A stretch of 20,694 nt of DNA from CAZTVN01 sp964617145 (GCA_964617145.1 CAZTVN010000020.1:1-20694), one strand, 5' to 3'; counted from the stretch's first letter, positions 1 to 6,210 are shown. The notes: generated by a model from the letters alone, not told the origin. A program made the numbers and translations.

Positions 1-87
1 CATACCACCTCCATAGACTTTACCAAAAAGTCCGAGACAATTCTCTCATACTGGGAATGGTGGGAGGGATCTATTGGAAGAGAATGA
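1..87 (+). CDS. C-terminal tail of an upstream gene (partial, tentative)
   Basis: Frame 1 is open from the window edge and ends at a TGA at 85-87, giving 28 visible residues that end in ...YWEWWEGSIGRE. The composition (Trp-rich, charged) reads like a real protein end, but it is too short to assign a family. Its last 14 bases overlap the TTG start proposed for the next gene, which would fit translational coupling. The opposite strand is also open here, so the coding assignment is uncertain. Confidence 0.35.
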   Translation, partial: HTTSIDFTKKSETILSYWEWWEGSIGRE

Positions 88-826
88 AAGAGTTGTTATT
101 GAAGAATGGTTTCCAAGCGCAATTTTCGATGATTTTTATAGGCTTAGTGCAATGGGAGAAAGCAGTTTTGGAACATTTGAAGTTCATTCATTGCGTGTAC
201 TGCCTCGATTAAATGAAAGAAAATTTGAAATGTGGTATCTCAATCTTCCGGAAAATCAACGTAAAATAACTCAAGATTCTATTGCTTCTGTTCATCGTAT
301 GGTAAATGAAGGTTTTCTTTTTGATTTGTTTGGTGGATGTAATTTTACTTTTAGAAATGGGGTATTTACTTTAATTGATGTGGAGCCACTTCAGCTTTCT
401 AATATACCAAATGGTACTCAATGCGTTAGCTATACTATGGATGTTCTTAATTTTCTTTTCAGAACAACTGGATTGCCAGAAATTGATTATGCGGAAATTG
501 TTAAAAGACATTATGGTGATGAAAAATATTTACAGCTTGAACATGCAGAAGGTACTAGGACAACCTCAAATCTTGCAATAGTCTCGCCTTCAGAGTGGTG
601 GTATTCTAATGTGACAAATGCTGAAGAGCTTGCTTTATATCGTCAACGTTTGACTGAAAGGCAAGCTGAGCAAGGTTTCCTTGAACCTCCATCAGTTTTT
701 CCATCTGAATTGCAGAAAGGTTATACTGAGTTACTTTCTTTACCAGATGAGTTTTTTGCAGGAATGATATTTGACTGGACATCTCATTATTCATCAGGAG
801 GCCCTAGATATCTTATGGGTGGTTAA
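74..826 (+). CDS. Hypothetical protein, 250 aa, family not recognised
   Basis: An open frame of 250 codons. The start is a TTG at 74, the only start codon between the in-frame stop at 14-16 and Met27, and it sits 7 nt after GGGAGG (62-67), a clear Shine-Dalgarno sequence that most genes in this window lack. The protein is soluble, with no signal peptide or membrane segment. Residues 80-105 (GFLFDLFGGCN ... GVFTLIDVEP) loosely recall the catalytic loop and DFG-like segment of aminoglycoside-phosphotransferase-type kinases (Asp84, Asn90, Asp102). However, the Asp-to-Asn spacing is one residue too long and no N-lobe Lys or Gly loop is obvious, so a kinase-like fold is only a weak guess. It ends just before, and converges with, the tRNA-Asn gene on the other strand. 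Confidence 0.7.
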   Translation: MEENERVVIEEWFPSAIFDDFYRLSAMGESSFGTFEVHSLRVLPRLNERKFEMWYLNLPENQRKITQDSIASVHRMVNEGFLFDLFGGCNFTFRNGVFTLIDVEPLQLSNIPNGTQCVSYTMDVLNFLFRTTGLPEIDYAEIVKRHYGDEKYLQLEHAEGTRTTSNLAIVSPSEWWYSNVTNAEELALYRQRLTERQAEQGFLEPPSVFPSELQKGYTELLSLPDEFFAGMIFDWTSHYSSGGPRYLMGG

Positions 827-837
827 ACAAAATAACT

Positions 838-1377
838 TGGCTCCGGGGGCCGGATTCGAACCGGCAACCAACTGGTTACACTGATCTTACGATTTCTCGA
901 AAGCGTGGACTATCTCATCACCCCGTACTTTTTCTTGTGAAGAAAAAATCGAGGGGCAGGGCGCTTGGACCCTCTGAAAAACATACTCTCTACTCCAATT
1001 TCAAACTTTGGCTGCAAGCGTTTCATCGCTCGTCGCCGTATCTTCACTTGATACGGCTTCCTCACGAGTTTAACGTTTTCGCTCAAAGTTTGACAATTTC
1101 GTCACGAGACCATGTTTTTCAGAGGGTCCTTAGGAGATTATTGTTGGGACTCACTCCTTAGTCTCTGAACCTTCCTGCTTACTTAGACCCAAGCAGGCTT
1201 GGCTGCGGATTACCATAGTCGTTTTATGAGACTTTAGGCTTCCCGTTCCGACGCTTTGACGAGGTCGGAATCCCGACGGTGGTGTCGGGACAATTCACCC
1301 TGTGTTTCATCTAACATTGCTGTTGGAAGCTGCAAGATTTTTTACAGCCAGTTGCTCTACCATTGAGCTACCCCGGA
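838..1377 (-). tRNA. tRNA-Asn(GUU), interrupted by a group I intron
   Basis: Read on the minus strand, 1377-1344 gives the acceptor 5' strand UCCGGGG, D arm GCUC...GAGC and anticodon arm up to CUGU. Then 878-838 gives UAACCAGU, a 5-nt variable loop, T arm GCCGG-UUCGAAU-CCGGC, acceptor CCCCGGA, discriminator G and an encoded CCA. Joined, the anticodon loop is CUGUUAA, so the anticodon is GUU (Asn), split between U35 and U36. Start U1, discriminator G73 and the short class I variable loop match bacterial tRNA-Asn. Reading the exon without the intron would suggest GUA (Tyr), but bacterial tRNA-Tyr normally has a long variable arm. A Thr(UGU) reading is possible if splicing shifts by two bases, but then the U-G pair at the 5' splice site is lost. 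The gene lies 87 nt downstream of a same-strand tRNA methyltransferase and may be cotranscribed with it. Confidence 0.9.
879..1343 (-). ncRNA. Group I self-splicing intron in tRNA-Asn (465 nt, no endonuclease ORF)
   Basis: The core elements read on the minus strand. P1 pairs exon GGCUGU (1349-1344) with GCAGCU (1333-1328), ending in the required U-G wobble. P2 is capped by a GCAA tetraloop. P3 is CAGGGUG (1302-1296) with CGCCCUG (963-957). The Q element UAAUCCGCAGCC is at 1212-1201, the R element GGUUCAGAGACUAAG at 1171-1157 and the S element GAGAUAGUCC at 916-907, with P7 formed by GACUA/UAGUC. P8 is CCCC...GGGG between 956 and 921. The intron ends in G (879), as required. Two extra stems lie between P7 and P3: 1158-1154 with 1136-1132, and an 18-bp perfect stem, 1129-1112 with 984-967. 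They occupy the place of P7.1/P7.2, suggesting subgroup IA. No open frame resembles a homing endonuclease. A 45-nt insertion splits the P4 strand (see findings). Confidence 0.92.
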
Positions 1378-1464
1378 ATGTTAAAGAGCGTTTTTGTTTT
1401 GCGCAGGTGAGATTTTTGCGCGTTCGTCTCGGTTCATTAAGGATGTATCGGTGTTTCAGATTTT

Positions 1465-2760
1465 TTAAGCATTTTTCACAAACTTGTAAATGTCCCGAGC
1501 GACGATCTGTCCTTCACGTTCATACAGCAGTGATGGCCATTTGGGCTTTTCGATATGGTATTTTTTTATGTATTGTTCGGGAATCAGATCGATGACACTA
1601 TATCCAAGCGACTCAATTTTTTCAACCGTTTTTGTCAGCTTTAAATCATGATGCTCATCTCTCCATACAGGAAATGCAAAAATAATTACTGTGCCTTTTT
1701 TCACCCATTCATTCATTCGTTCGAAAAATTTTGTATAGAGATAATCCAGATATTTCATGTGTTCTTCGAGTTTTTGACGTTTTGGGAATTTAAAAAATGG
1801 AGGACCGAGATAGGGTTCTGCTACGATAGCGAAATTAGGCATTTTTTTCATGCCAAAAGCTTCTCTTACTTGTTGGACCGTAAGTTTTGTTGCGTCTAAA
1901 GTGGATACCTTCCATTTTAGTTTTTTACTGATGTCATGTTTTTTCTCAATCCATTCTATATTTTTTCTGCTGAGAGCATTTACCTCTTTATCGATATCAG
2001 ATCCTGCAACACAGAGATTTTTTATTAATCCTTCCATAAGGATCGTTCCTGTACCGCAAAAGGGGTCGTAAATCCAATTTATCTTATTTGTGCGACCTAA
2101 AGCATTGGTTCTTGCAAAACTTATCATCATTTGAGCCAGTTTTGGAGGGAGCATTCCACTTCGAGGATCTCTGTGCGGTTTTCCGTAATCCCTCTCCGCA
2201 TACGCATCAACATTTTGTACCGCCACGGTTTCAGCAAGATAGACCGCTTTTTTATCAAGAACAATATTTATCTCGACTCCACTGGATTTCAAAAGTTTTT
2301 CTTTTATTGTTGCGGCGCTTTGGAGATTTTTCCCATTATTGTTTACAAAACGAACTTTGAGCCCGCTTTCTTTTAATGCGTGCTTGACTTCGGTGAGAAA
2401 TTTTTTGAGAAAAATTTCTCGAGGATGAGGAAAATTATAGATGTTCACGCCAAAACGTATTTTGCTTTCATGTTTTTTAAATCGTTCTTTAAAGTAAGTT
2501 TTTAGAAATGGTGTCCATTTTTCTATTCCGTCTTCGAGATTTTTTGGTCTTAATGCTTTTCGAAAAACCTTTAATATACGAATACTTCCGCCGAGTTCGT
2601 TTAAGAATGCTTGTGGATTTTTTAGAGATGTTTTTGGGCTGATAAGAAGTGTTTTTGGCCCGATTGATAGGATTTCTTTTTCGGAAAAATACGTTATAAT
2701 TTCAGCTACAGAGAGGAGCGGCTTTCTGCCGAGTATGAATATTATTGGACTTTTTTTCAT
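1465..2760 (-). CDS. THUMP-domain tRNA guanine-N2 methyltransferase, Trm11/TrmG10-like
   Basis: A 431-residue protein. The N-terminal half (about 1-185) is a divergent THUMP-type RNA-binding region. The C-terminal half is a Rossmann methyltransferase: DPFCGTGT at 232-239 is the SAM-binding motif I, SDID at 254-257 the acidic strand-2 end, and AEPYLGPP at 314-321 replaces the (D/N)PPY motif of N-methyltransferases. The block ERDYGKPHRDPRSGMLPPKLAQ (189-210) is typical of the Trm11/Trm-G10 family, which methylates N2 of G10 in tRNA. Known family members are archaeal/eukaryal plus some candidate-phyla bacteria. Both tRNAs in this window carry G at position 10, so they could be substrates (inference). 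The start is an ATG 10 nt from the divergent small ORF. A TATAAT on the minus strand at 2784-2779 could serve as its -10. Confidence 0.85.
   Translation of the reverse strand: MKKSPIIFILGRKPLLSVAEIITYFSEKEILSIGPKTLLISPKTSLKNPQAFLNELGGSIRILKVFRKALRPKNLEDGIEKWTPFLKTYFKERFKKHESKIRFGVNIYNFPHPREIFLKKFLTEVKHALKESGLKVRFVNNNGKNLQSAATIKEKLLKSSGVEINIVLDKKAVYLAETVAVQNVDAYAERDYGKPHRDPRSGMLPPKLAQMMISFARTNALGRTNKINWIYDPFCGTGTILMEGLIKNLCVAGSDIDKEVNALSRKNIEWIEKKHDISKKLKWKVSTLDATKLTVQQVREAFGMKKMPNFAIVAEPYLGPPFFKFPKRQKLEEHMKYLDYLYTKFFERMNEWVKKGTVIIFAFPVWRDEHHDLKLTKTVEKIESLGYSVIDLIPEQYIKKYHIEKPKWPSLLYEREGQIVARDIYKFVKNA
2695..2700 (+). promoter_or_regulatory. Possible -10 box for the small membrane protein gene
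   Basis: A perfect TATAAT preceded by CGT, inside the 5' part of the divergent methyltransferase gene and 71 nt upstream of the GTG start at 2771. No good -35 is visible at 16-18 nt, so this is only a candidate. Confidence 0.3.
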
Positions 2761-2770
2761 TATTTAAGAA

Positions 2771-2941
2771 GTGAAAAAATTATATTACATTGTCGCTTTT
2801 ATTTTTACCGCTATCTTTGTTTTGCTTTTTTTCTTTTCCGTGCAAGCTCTCTATCACATGTATACGAGGTCTCCTATGGAGATTATTCATTCCGATGATT
2901 CGACTAATTCGATTGATTCGACGCAAGGTTCCGCAACTTAG
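2771..2941 (+). CDS. Small single-pass membrane protein, 56 aa
   Basis: A GTG-initiated frame of 56 codons ending in TAG, with an in-frame stop directly upstream (2765-2767). The product has a Lys-Lys N-terminus, a strongly hydrophobic segment at about residues 5-26 (YYIVAFIFTAIFVLLFFFSV), and a short Ser/Thr/Asp-rich tail (SDDSTNSIDSTQGSAT). The tail would lie outside or in the cytoplasm depending on topology; the positive N-terminus predicts an N-in, C-out orientation. It lies between the divergent methyltransferase and ssb. No family is recognised. The ordered layout of basic start, membrane helix and hydrophilic low-complexity tail is the reason to call it a gene rather than a chance frame. 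Confidence 0.5.
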   Translation: MKKLYYIVAFIFTAIFVLLFFFSVQALYHMYTRSPMEIIHSDDSTNSIDSTQGSAT

Positions 2942-2985
2942 TCGATAGGCATTATAGCATAGGACATTGTATCCTTGCGAAAAGT

Positions 2986-3014
2986 TTGTTTCATCTGAGA
3001 ATTTGTGTTATAAG
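2986..3014 (+). promoter_or_regulatory. ssb promoter (extended -10)
   Basis: TTGTTT (2986-2991), a 17-nt spacer, then TATAAG (3009-3014) preceded by TGT, an extended -10. This predicts a start near 3021 and a leader of about 24 nt before the ssb ATG. Confidence 0.6.
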
Positions 3015-3044
3015 TAAGCCGAATATTCCTTTTATTTTTATTTT

Positions 3045-3521
3045 ATGGCAATGTCTTTGAATCGAGCTCAGCTCATTGGAAATCTCACCAAAGATCCAGA
3101 AGTTCGTCAAACTCCTTCTGGTCAAGCGGTTACGTCTTTTTCCATAGCCACCAATTTTACATGGAATGACCAAAATGGTCAGCGGCAGGAAAAAACAGAG
3201 TTTCATTCTATTGTGACTTGGAGGAAACTTGCGGAGATTTGTGGTCAATATTTGAAGAAGGGGAGTAAGGTTTATATTGAGGGACGTATTCAAACTCGCG
3301 AGTGGGAGGGTGAAGATGGAGTGAAACGTTATCGAACTGAGATTGTTGCGGACAATATGATTATGCTTGACCGAAAAGATTTTAATTCTTCTTCTGAACG
3401 TCAACACGCAGGACTTAATACTGAAACTCAAGAATCAACTTCTATATCAAAACAAAAAGCCCCTGTTATGAAAGAAGCGGAAACAGAAGAAGATGTGTCG
3501 CTGGAAGATTTACCTTTTTAG
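3045..3521 (+). CDS. ssb: Single-stranded DNA-binding protein
   Basis: A 158-residue protein with one OB fold (about 3-108). The opening SLNRAQLIGNLTKDPEVRQTPSGQAVTSFSIATN and the segments TEFHSIVTWRKLAEICGQYLKKGSKVYIEGRIQTREWEG are the conserved bacterial SSB strands. A disordered linker (about 109-150) leads to the acidic tip EDVSLEDLPF, which in known SSBs docks partner proteins such as PriA, RecO and exonuclease I. It coats single-stranded DNA in replication and repair as a tetramer. The ATG at 3045 or the one at 3051 could be the start; neither has a Shine-Dalgarno sequence. It is preceded by its own promoter and faces the convergent non-coding transcript described below. Confidence 0.97.
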   Translation: MAMSLNRAQLIGNLTKDPEVRQTPSGQAVTSFSIATNFTWNDQNGQRQEKTEFHSIVTWRKLAEICGQYLKKGSKVYIEGRIQTREWEGEDGVKRYRTEIVADNMIMLDRKDFNSSSERQHAGLNTETQESTSISKQKAPVMKEAETEEDVSLEDLPF

Positions 3522-3547
3522 CACCTCCTAAAGTGTTTTTTTAAAAT

Positions 3548-3625
3548 CAGGGCGCTTACTTAAATTGAACACATGTTAACCAATAAATAATTTAGAAGGT
3601 TAACAGAAGTGAAGTAAACGCCCTG
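3548..3625 (-). terminator. 3'-terminal hairpin of the minus-strand RNA
   Basis: A 14-bp stem (3612-3625 with 3548-3561, one G-U as minus RNA) with an inner 7-bp stem (GTTAACC 3575-3581 / GGTTAAC 3598-3604). It is followed on the minus strand by AUUUU. It probably ends the minus transcript, although the uridine run is short. Confidence 0.4.
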
Positions 3626-3795
3626 CATATTGCTCATTTAGAAATATCTTGTTCGTTTCTGTCCTAACTTGTTGATGAGACAGAGAACAAAACAGGGTCT
3701 AAAAAAGCGGTAGATGACAGCTTTATGCCCGAAAAGCTATCACACGATTCTCCCTACCGTTCTTTGGTGAGTTTATTACACCGTTAATCACCATC

Positions 3796-3856
3796 GGTTT
3801 TGTTTTTGTTTTTGTAAACTTGGGATTTTTGTTCCTTTTGTTTTTGTTTTTGTTCC
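3796..3856. repeat. Low-complexity (GTTTTT)n tract
   Basis: Two blocks of irregular GTTTTT repeats separated by about 20 nt. On the minus strand they read as CAAAAA repeats, an unpaired A-rich linker that divides the hairpin chain of the candidate RNA into two halves. Confidence 0.7.
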
Positions 3857-4102
3857 GCCTGCCTATCCTTAGGAGGAAGGAGGCTACCTTGCGAAGAGGT
3901 TTACGATTGATGAATATTTTGGACATAGGGTAAACCTGATCGAAAAGTAGGGAGGGAAGAAGAGAAGAAGTGCTTTTTTTATGAAGACACTTAATTATCT
4001 CCTTTTCGCTCCCTACTTTTTTGAGGGAGAATGTGTCTAAAAGAATTAAAATTTCAAGGAACGTTTCAAATGAATTTCGTAATCGTACTGACAAATCTTG
4101 TA

Positions 4103-4131
4103 ATTATAACAGTTTTTATGAATCATTTCAA
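4103..4131 (-). promoter_or_regulatory. Strong promoter for the minus-strand RNA
   Basis: Read on the minus strand: TTGAAA (4131-4126), exactly 17 nt, then TATAAT (4108-4103) preceded by TGT. This is the closest to sigma-70 consensus of any promoter in the window. The predicted start is near 4096. Confidence 0.7.
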
Positions 4132-4144
4132 TTTTTTCATTTTT

Positions 4145-4153
4145 TGTTATAAT
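4145..4153 (+). promoter_or_regulatory. gmk promoter (extended -10)
   Basis: TGTTATAAT at 4145-4153, an extended -10 box. The -35 region is only T-rich. Predicted leader is about 50 nt. It lies back to back with the minus-strand RNA promoter. A second TATAAT (4211-4216) overlaps the first codons of gmk and is probably coincidental. Confidence 0.5.
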
Positions 4154-4207
4154 TTTTCGCGATGCTCGTTTTTTTGTTGTTTTTAAATCATTTAATTTTA
4201 CAATATT

Positions 4208-4807
4208 TTGTATAATAAGTCAAATATTCCTTCTCAGAAAGGGAAGCTTATACTTATTATGGGGCCTTCGGGTTCTGGGAAGGGAGTCTCGATTCAGGCA
4301 TTGAAAAAGAAGCATCCTTCTTATATTTTCCCTGTTTCCTGTACTACCCGTGCTCCAAGACCCGGTGAAGCTGATGGAGAAGTTTATTATTTCATTTCTC
4401 AAGAAGAATTTCGTAAACGGATCAAAAGAGGTGATTTTCTTGAGTGGGCTATTGTTCACCATGATCATTATTATGGCACTCTTAAAAAACCCATTCTCGA
4501 TGCTTTGTCCAAAGGGAAAATTCTTGTTCGCGAAGTTGATGTGCAGGGCATGGATTCTATTTTGAAAATACTTCCGAAAGATCAGGTTGTTACCATCTTT
4601 TTGACTCCGCCATCGTGGGAAATTTTGAAAACGCGCATTTTAGGCCGACATAAAGAGACTGAGAAGGATCTTTCGCAGAGAAAGATGAGTTTTGAGAAAG
4701 AATTGGAAGAATCGAAAAAGTGTGATTATATTGTACATAGTTTGGAGGGGCAGATACCGAAGATGGTTTCAGAGATTGAGGAAATTATACAAAAAGAAAC
4801 GTCGTAA
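4208..4807 (+). CDS. gmk: Guanylate kinase
   Basis: A 199-residue P-loop kinase that phosphorylates GMP (dGMP) to GDP with ATP. The Walker A loop GPSGSGKG is at residues 19-26. The GMP-binding block SCTTRAPRPGEADGEVYYFISQEEF follows, then GDFLEWAIVHHDHYYGTLK and EVDVQGMDSI, all standard for the family. The length is close to the usual 200-210. The first ATG in frame comes at codon 18, inside the strand leading to the P-loop, so a TTG start at 4208 is chosen; no other start precedes the essential strand. It is followed after only 3 nt by tRNA-Gln, so the two are likely cotranscribed. Confidence 0.95.
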   Translation: MYNKSNIPSQKGKLILIMGPSGSGKGVSIQALKKKHPSYIFPVSCTTRAPRPGEADGEVYYFISQEEFRKRIKRGDFLEWAIVHHDHYYGTLKKPILDALSKGKILVREVDVQGMDSILKILPKDQVVTIFLTPPSWEILKTRILGRHKETEKDLSQRKMSFEKELEESKKCDYIVHSLEGQIPKMVSEIEEIIQKETS

Positions 4808-4810
4808 TAT

Positions 4811-4884
4811 TCCGGGATCGTCTAATGGCAGGACGACGGGTTCTGGCCCCGTTAATCTAGGTTCGAATCCTAGTCCCGGAGCCA
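4811..4884 (+). tRNA. tRNA-Gln(CUG)
   Basis: A 74-nt cloverleaf: acceptor UCCGGGA/UCCCGGA, D arm GUCU...GGAC, anticodon arm ACGGG-UUCUGGC-CCCGU (anticodon CUG), T arm CUAGG-UUCGAAU-CCUAG, discriminator G and encoded CCA. It lies directly behind the gmk stop codon. Confidence 0.95.
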
Positions 4885-4958
4885 TGATTGGATGTAGGTA
4901 AAAATCGATTTGCATTTTTGTACGAAATATGTTAGATATATTTACCCTATGAATAATA

Positions 4959-4964
4959 TATAAT
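4959..4964 (+). promoter_or_regulatory. Possible -10 box for the 4979 gene
   Basis: TATAAT in a very AT-rich stretch, 15 nt before the ATG. No convincing -35 is seen, so leader and promoter are tentative. Confidence 0.35.
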
Positions 4965-4978
4965 TTTTGTGAATTTGT

Positions 4979-6208
4979 ATGGCATCTTCCCCTGAAGAAC
5001 CTTTAAGGCTTTCTTATGGTTATGGCGAGTTTGGGTGCCCTGATTCTGAACGTTTACGATCAGCAGGTTCATCATTTTTTCCCGGAGAAGGCCCAGAAAC
5101 ACTCGTAGATGATGAGGTTTCGGCAGTTCATGGAACAGCTCAAGCCGTACTCGCGGCTCCATCGGCCGAAGAGTTAAGAACAGCTATCATTAGTGATATT
5201 GAGGAACTTGATAGAAGAACCGCAGATGTAAGTGGTAAACCTTATGCATTTGTTCAAAAAGCTCATCTTTATCGTCGTGCTACTGACTTATGTCCTGATG
5301 CAAGACGAGAAGAAACGGCCATCATATTAGCTCATCTTGCTGCGCGTCATCCTGTTGATCCTTCTTCTCCTTGTCGTCCTGTGGTAGTCGATTTATTTGC
5401 TGGTCAAGGATTTTTAGAACGCGATCTCGTTGATGCTGGATACAAGGTGATTGCTTTAGATGCCAGTCCAGAACAACTTAAGTATCTTGAAGCAATGAGA
5501 CAACGTGATTTAGGTCGTCTTGGAAATTTCATAACGATTGTTCAGGCGACTCCTTATGATCGTTCTTTAATAGATCGTTTGGGGAAAGGCTCTCTCTCTG
5601 CTGTTGTTACCACCGCTGGTCTTCATCATACTAATAGCCTTGAACAAGAGGATATGTTTCGTATTGTTAAAGAGCTTTTAGAGCCAGGTGGACATATTAT
5701 TGGATTAGACGTCGGATTCCATCCGAATGCTAATCCGCGAGTTCCTATTGATTCCAATTCCCCTGGTAATGAAAGAATGAGAGCAGGAACATGTCTTTCG
5801 GAATTTTTTGACCGCGTTATAAGAAAACTTTCTATTCTTGGGCATGATGGATATTGGCTAACTGAAGAATTCTTATATGAACAAATGCGGCAGGGTTTTA
5901 CTTTAGATTTTTTAAAGACTGTTTCCACGAAATTTTACTTTCCTGATAAAGATACTATGCTTTATTTTCTTCGAGCATTATTTGCTATTAGACCTCAAGC
6001 TGAATCTTCCCCGATATCTGAACGTGATCTACGACATTATTTTGGTTATGCTCTTCCAGGCAATGTTTCAAATGATCCTAAATTTACCGACTTGTTTGCA
6101 GCTGCTTTAGAGACTTTTTTGGGTTATGAGATACAAGAGGATGGATCAGTTCAACTTAATTGGCCACTTTTGTCATTTGTATTGTGTAAAACCGAAGCCT
6201 CAAAATAA
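4979..6208 (+). CDS. SAM-dependent class I methyltransferase, orphan (409 aa)
   Basis: A soluble 409-residue protein with a central class I methyltransferase domain (about 130-250). Motif I is VVVDLFAGQGFL (135-146), the acidic end of strand 2 is IALDAS (158-163), strand 4 is AVVTTAGLHHT (about 208-218), and strand 5 is LLEPGGHIIGLD (about 236-247). The HH after strand 4 resembles the FHH/LHH seen in UbiE/Coq5-like small-molecule and lipid methyltransferases; there is no NPPY. The first 60 residues look disordered (many Ser, Pro, Glu), and a long C-terminal region (about 250-409) of unknown fold may provide substrate specificity. Substrate and pathway cannot be told from the neighbours, which are a tRNA before and an RSH gene after. 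There is no Shine-Dalgarno sequence. Confidence 0.8.
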   Translation: MASSPEEPLRLSYGYGEFGCPDSERLRSAGSSFFPGEGPETLVDDEVSAVHGTAQAVLAAPSAEELRTAIISDIEELDRRTADVSGKPYAFVQKAHLYRRATDLCPDARREETAIILAHLAARHPVDPSSPCRPVVVDLFAGQGFLERDLVDAGYKVIALDASPEQLKYLEAMRQRDLGRLGNFITIVQATPYDRSLIDRLGKGSLSAVVTTAGLHHTNSLEQEDMFRIVKELLEPGGHIIGLDVGFHPNANPRVPIDSNSPGNERMRAGTCLSEFFDRVIRKLSILGHDGYWLTEEFLYEQMRQGFTLDFLKTVSTKFYFPDKDTMLYFLRALFAIRPQAESSPISERDLRHYFGYALPGNVSNDPKFTDLFAAALETFLGYEIQEDGSVQLNWPLLSFVLCKTEASK

Positions 6209-6210
6209 AA

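Larger units (their letters stand above)
3540..4096 (-). ncRNA. Candidate structured non-coding RNA (about 550 nt), unrecognised
   Basis: The 686 nt between ssb and gmk have no credible gene. On the minus strand a strong promoter (4131-4103) precedes a chain of inverted repeats: 4020-4009 with 3954-3943 (12 bp, nested 3992-3988/3972-3968), 3937-3930 with 3904-3897 (8 bp), 3759-3754 with 3713-3708 around a hairpin 3743-3733/3724-3714, 3690-3685/3684-3679 with 3663-3658/3654-3649, and 3625-3612 with 3561-3548. At 3555/3618, 3718/3739 and 3714/3743 the pairs are G-U if transcribed from the minus strand but A-C mismatches on the plus strand, so minus transcription is favoured. Because it converges on ssb it has no downstream gene to regulate in cis. 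I saw no RNase P, tmRNA, SRP or 6S signature by eye. It contains CCUCCUUCCUCCU, resembling an anti-Shine-Dalgarno sequence. Confidence 0.55.

Noticed and set aside
838..1377. Reading the split tRNA as tRNA-Tyr(GUA) or tRNA-Thr(UGU)
   Set aside because: Tyr ignores the intron and would lack the long variable arm. Thr needs a 5' splice site without the U-G pair. The Asn reading fits P1, the intron-terminal G, U1 and G73.
937..1595. Plus-strand frames over the tRNA-Asn and intron
   Set aside because: They are antisense to a complete group I intron and tRNA and look nothing like a homing endonuclease (no LAGLIDADG, GIY-YIG or HNH).
3661..3681. Integron attC-like site (CCTAAC / GTT motifs)
   Set aside because: The conserved RYYYAAC and GTTRRRY boxes are not both present in the right arrangement, and no integrase is nearby.
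3723..4094. 123-codon minus-strand frame in the ssb-gmk gap
   Set aside because: It overlaps the inverted repeats, its Lys/Asn-rich part comes from the CAAAAA repeats, it would start with TTG about 2 nt after the predicted transcription start, and it matches no family.
4211..4216. TATAAT at the start of gmk as its promoter
   Set aside because: It would put transcription start inside the coding region, after the only usable start codon. The extended -10 at 4145-4153 is preferred.
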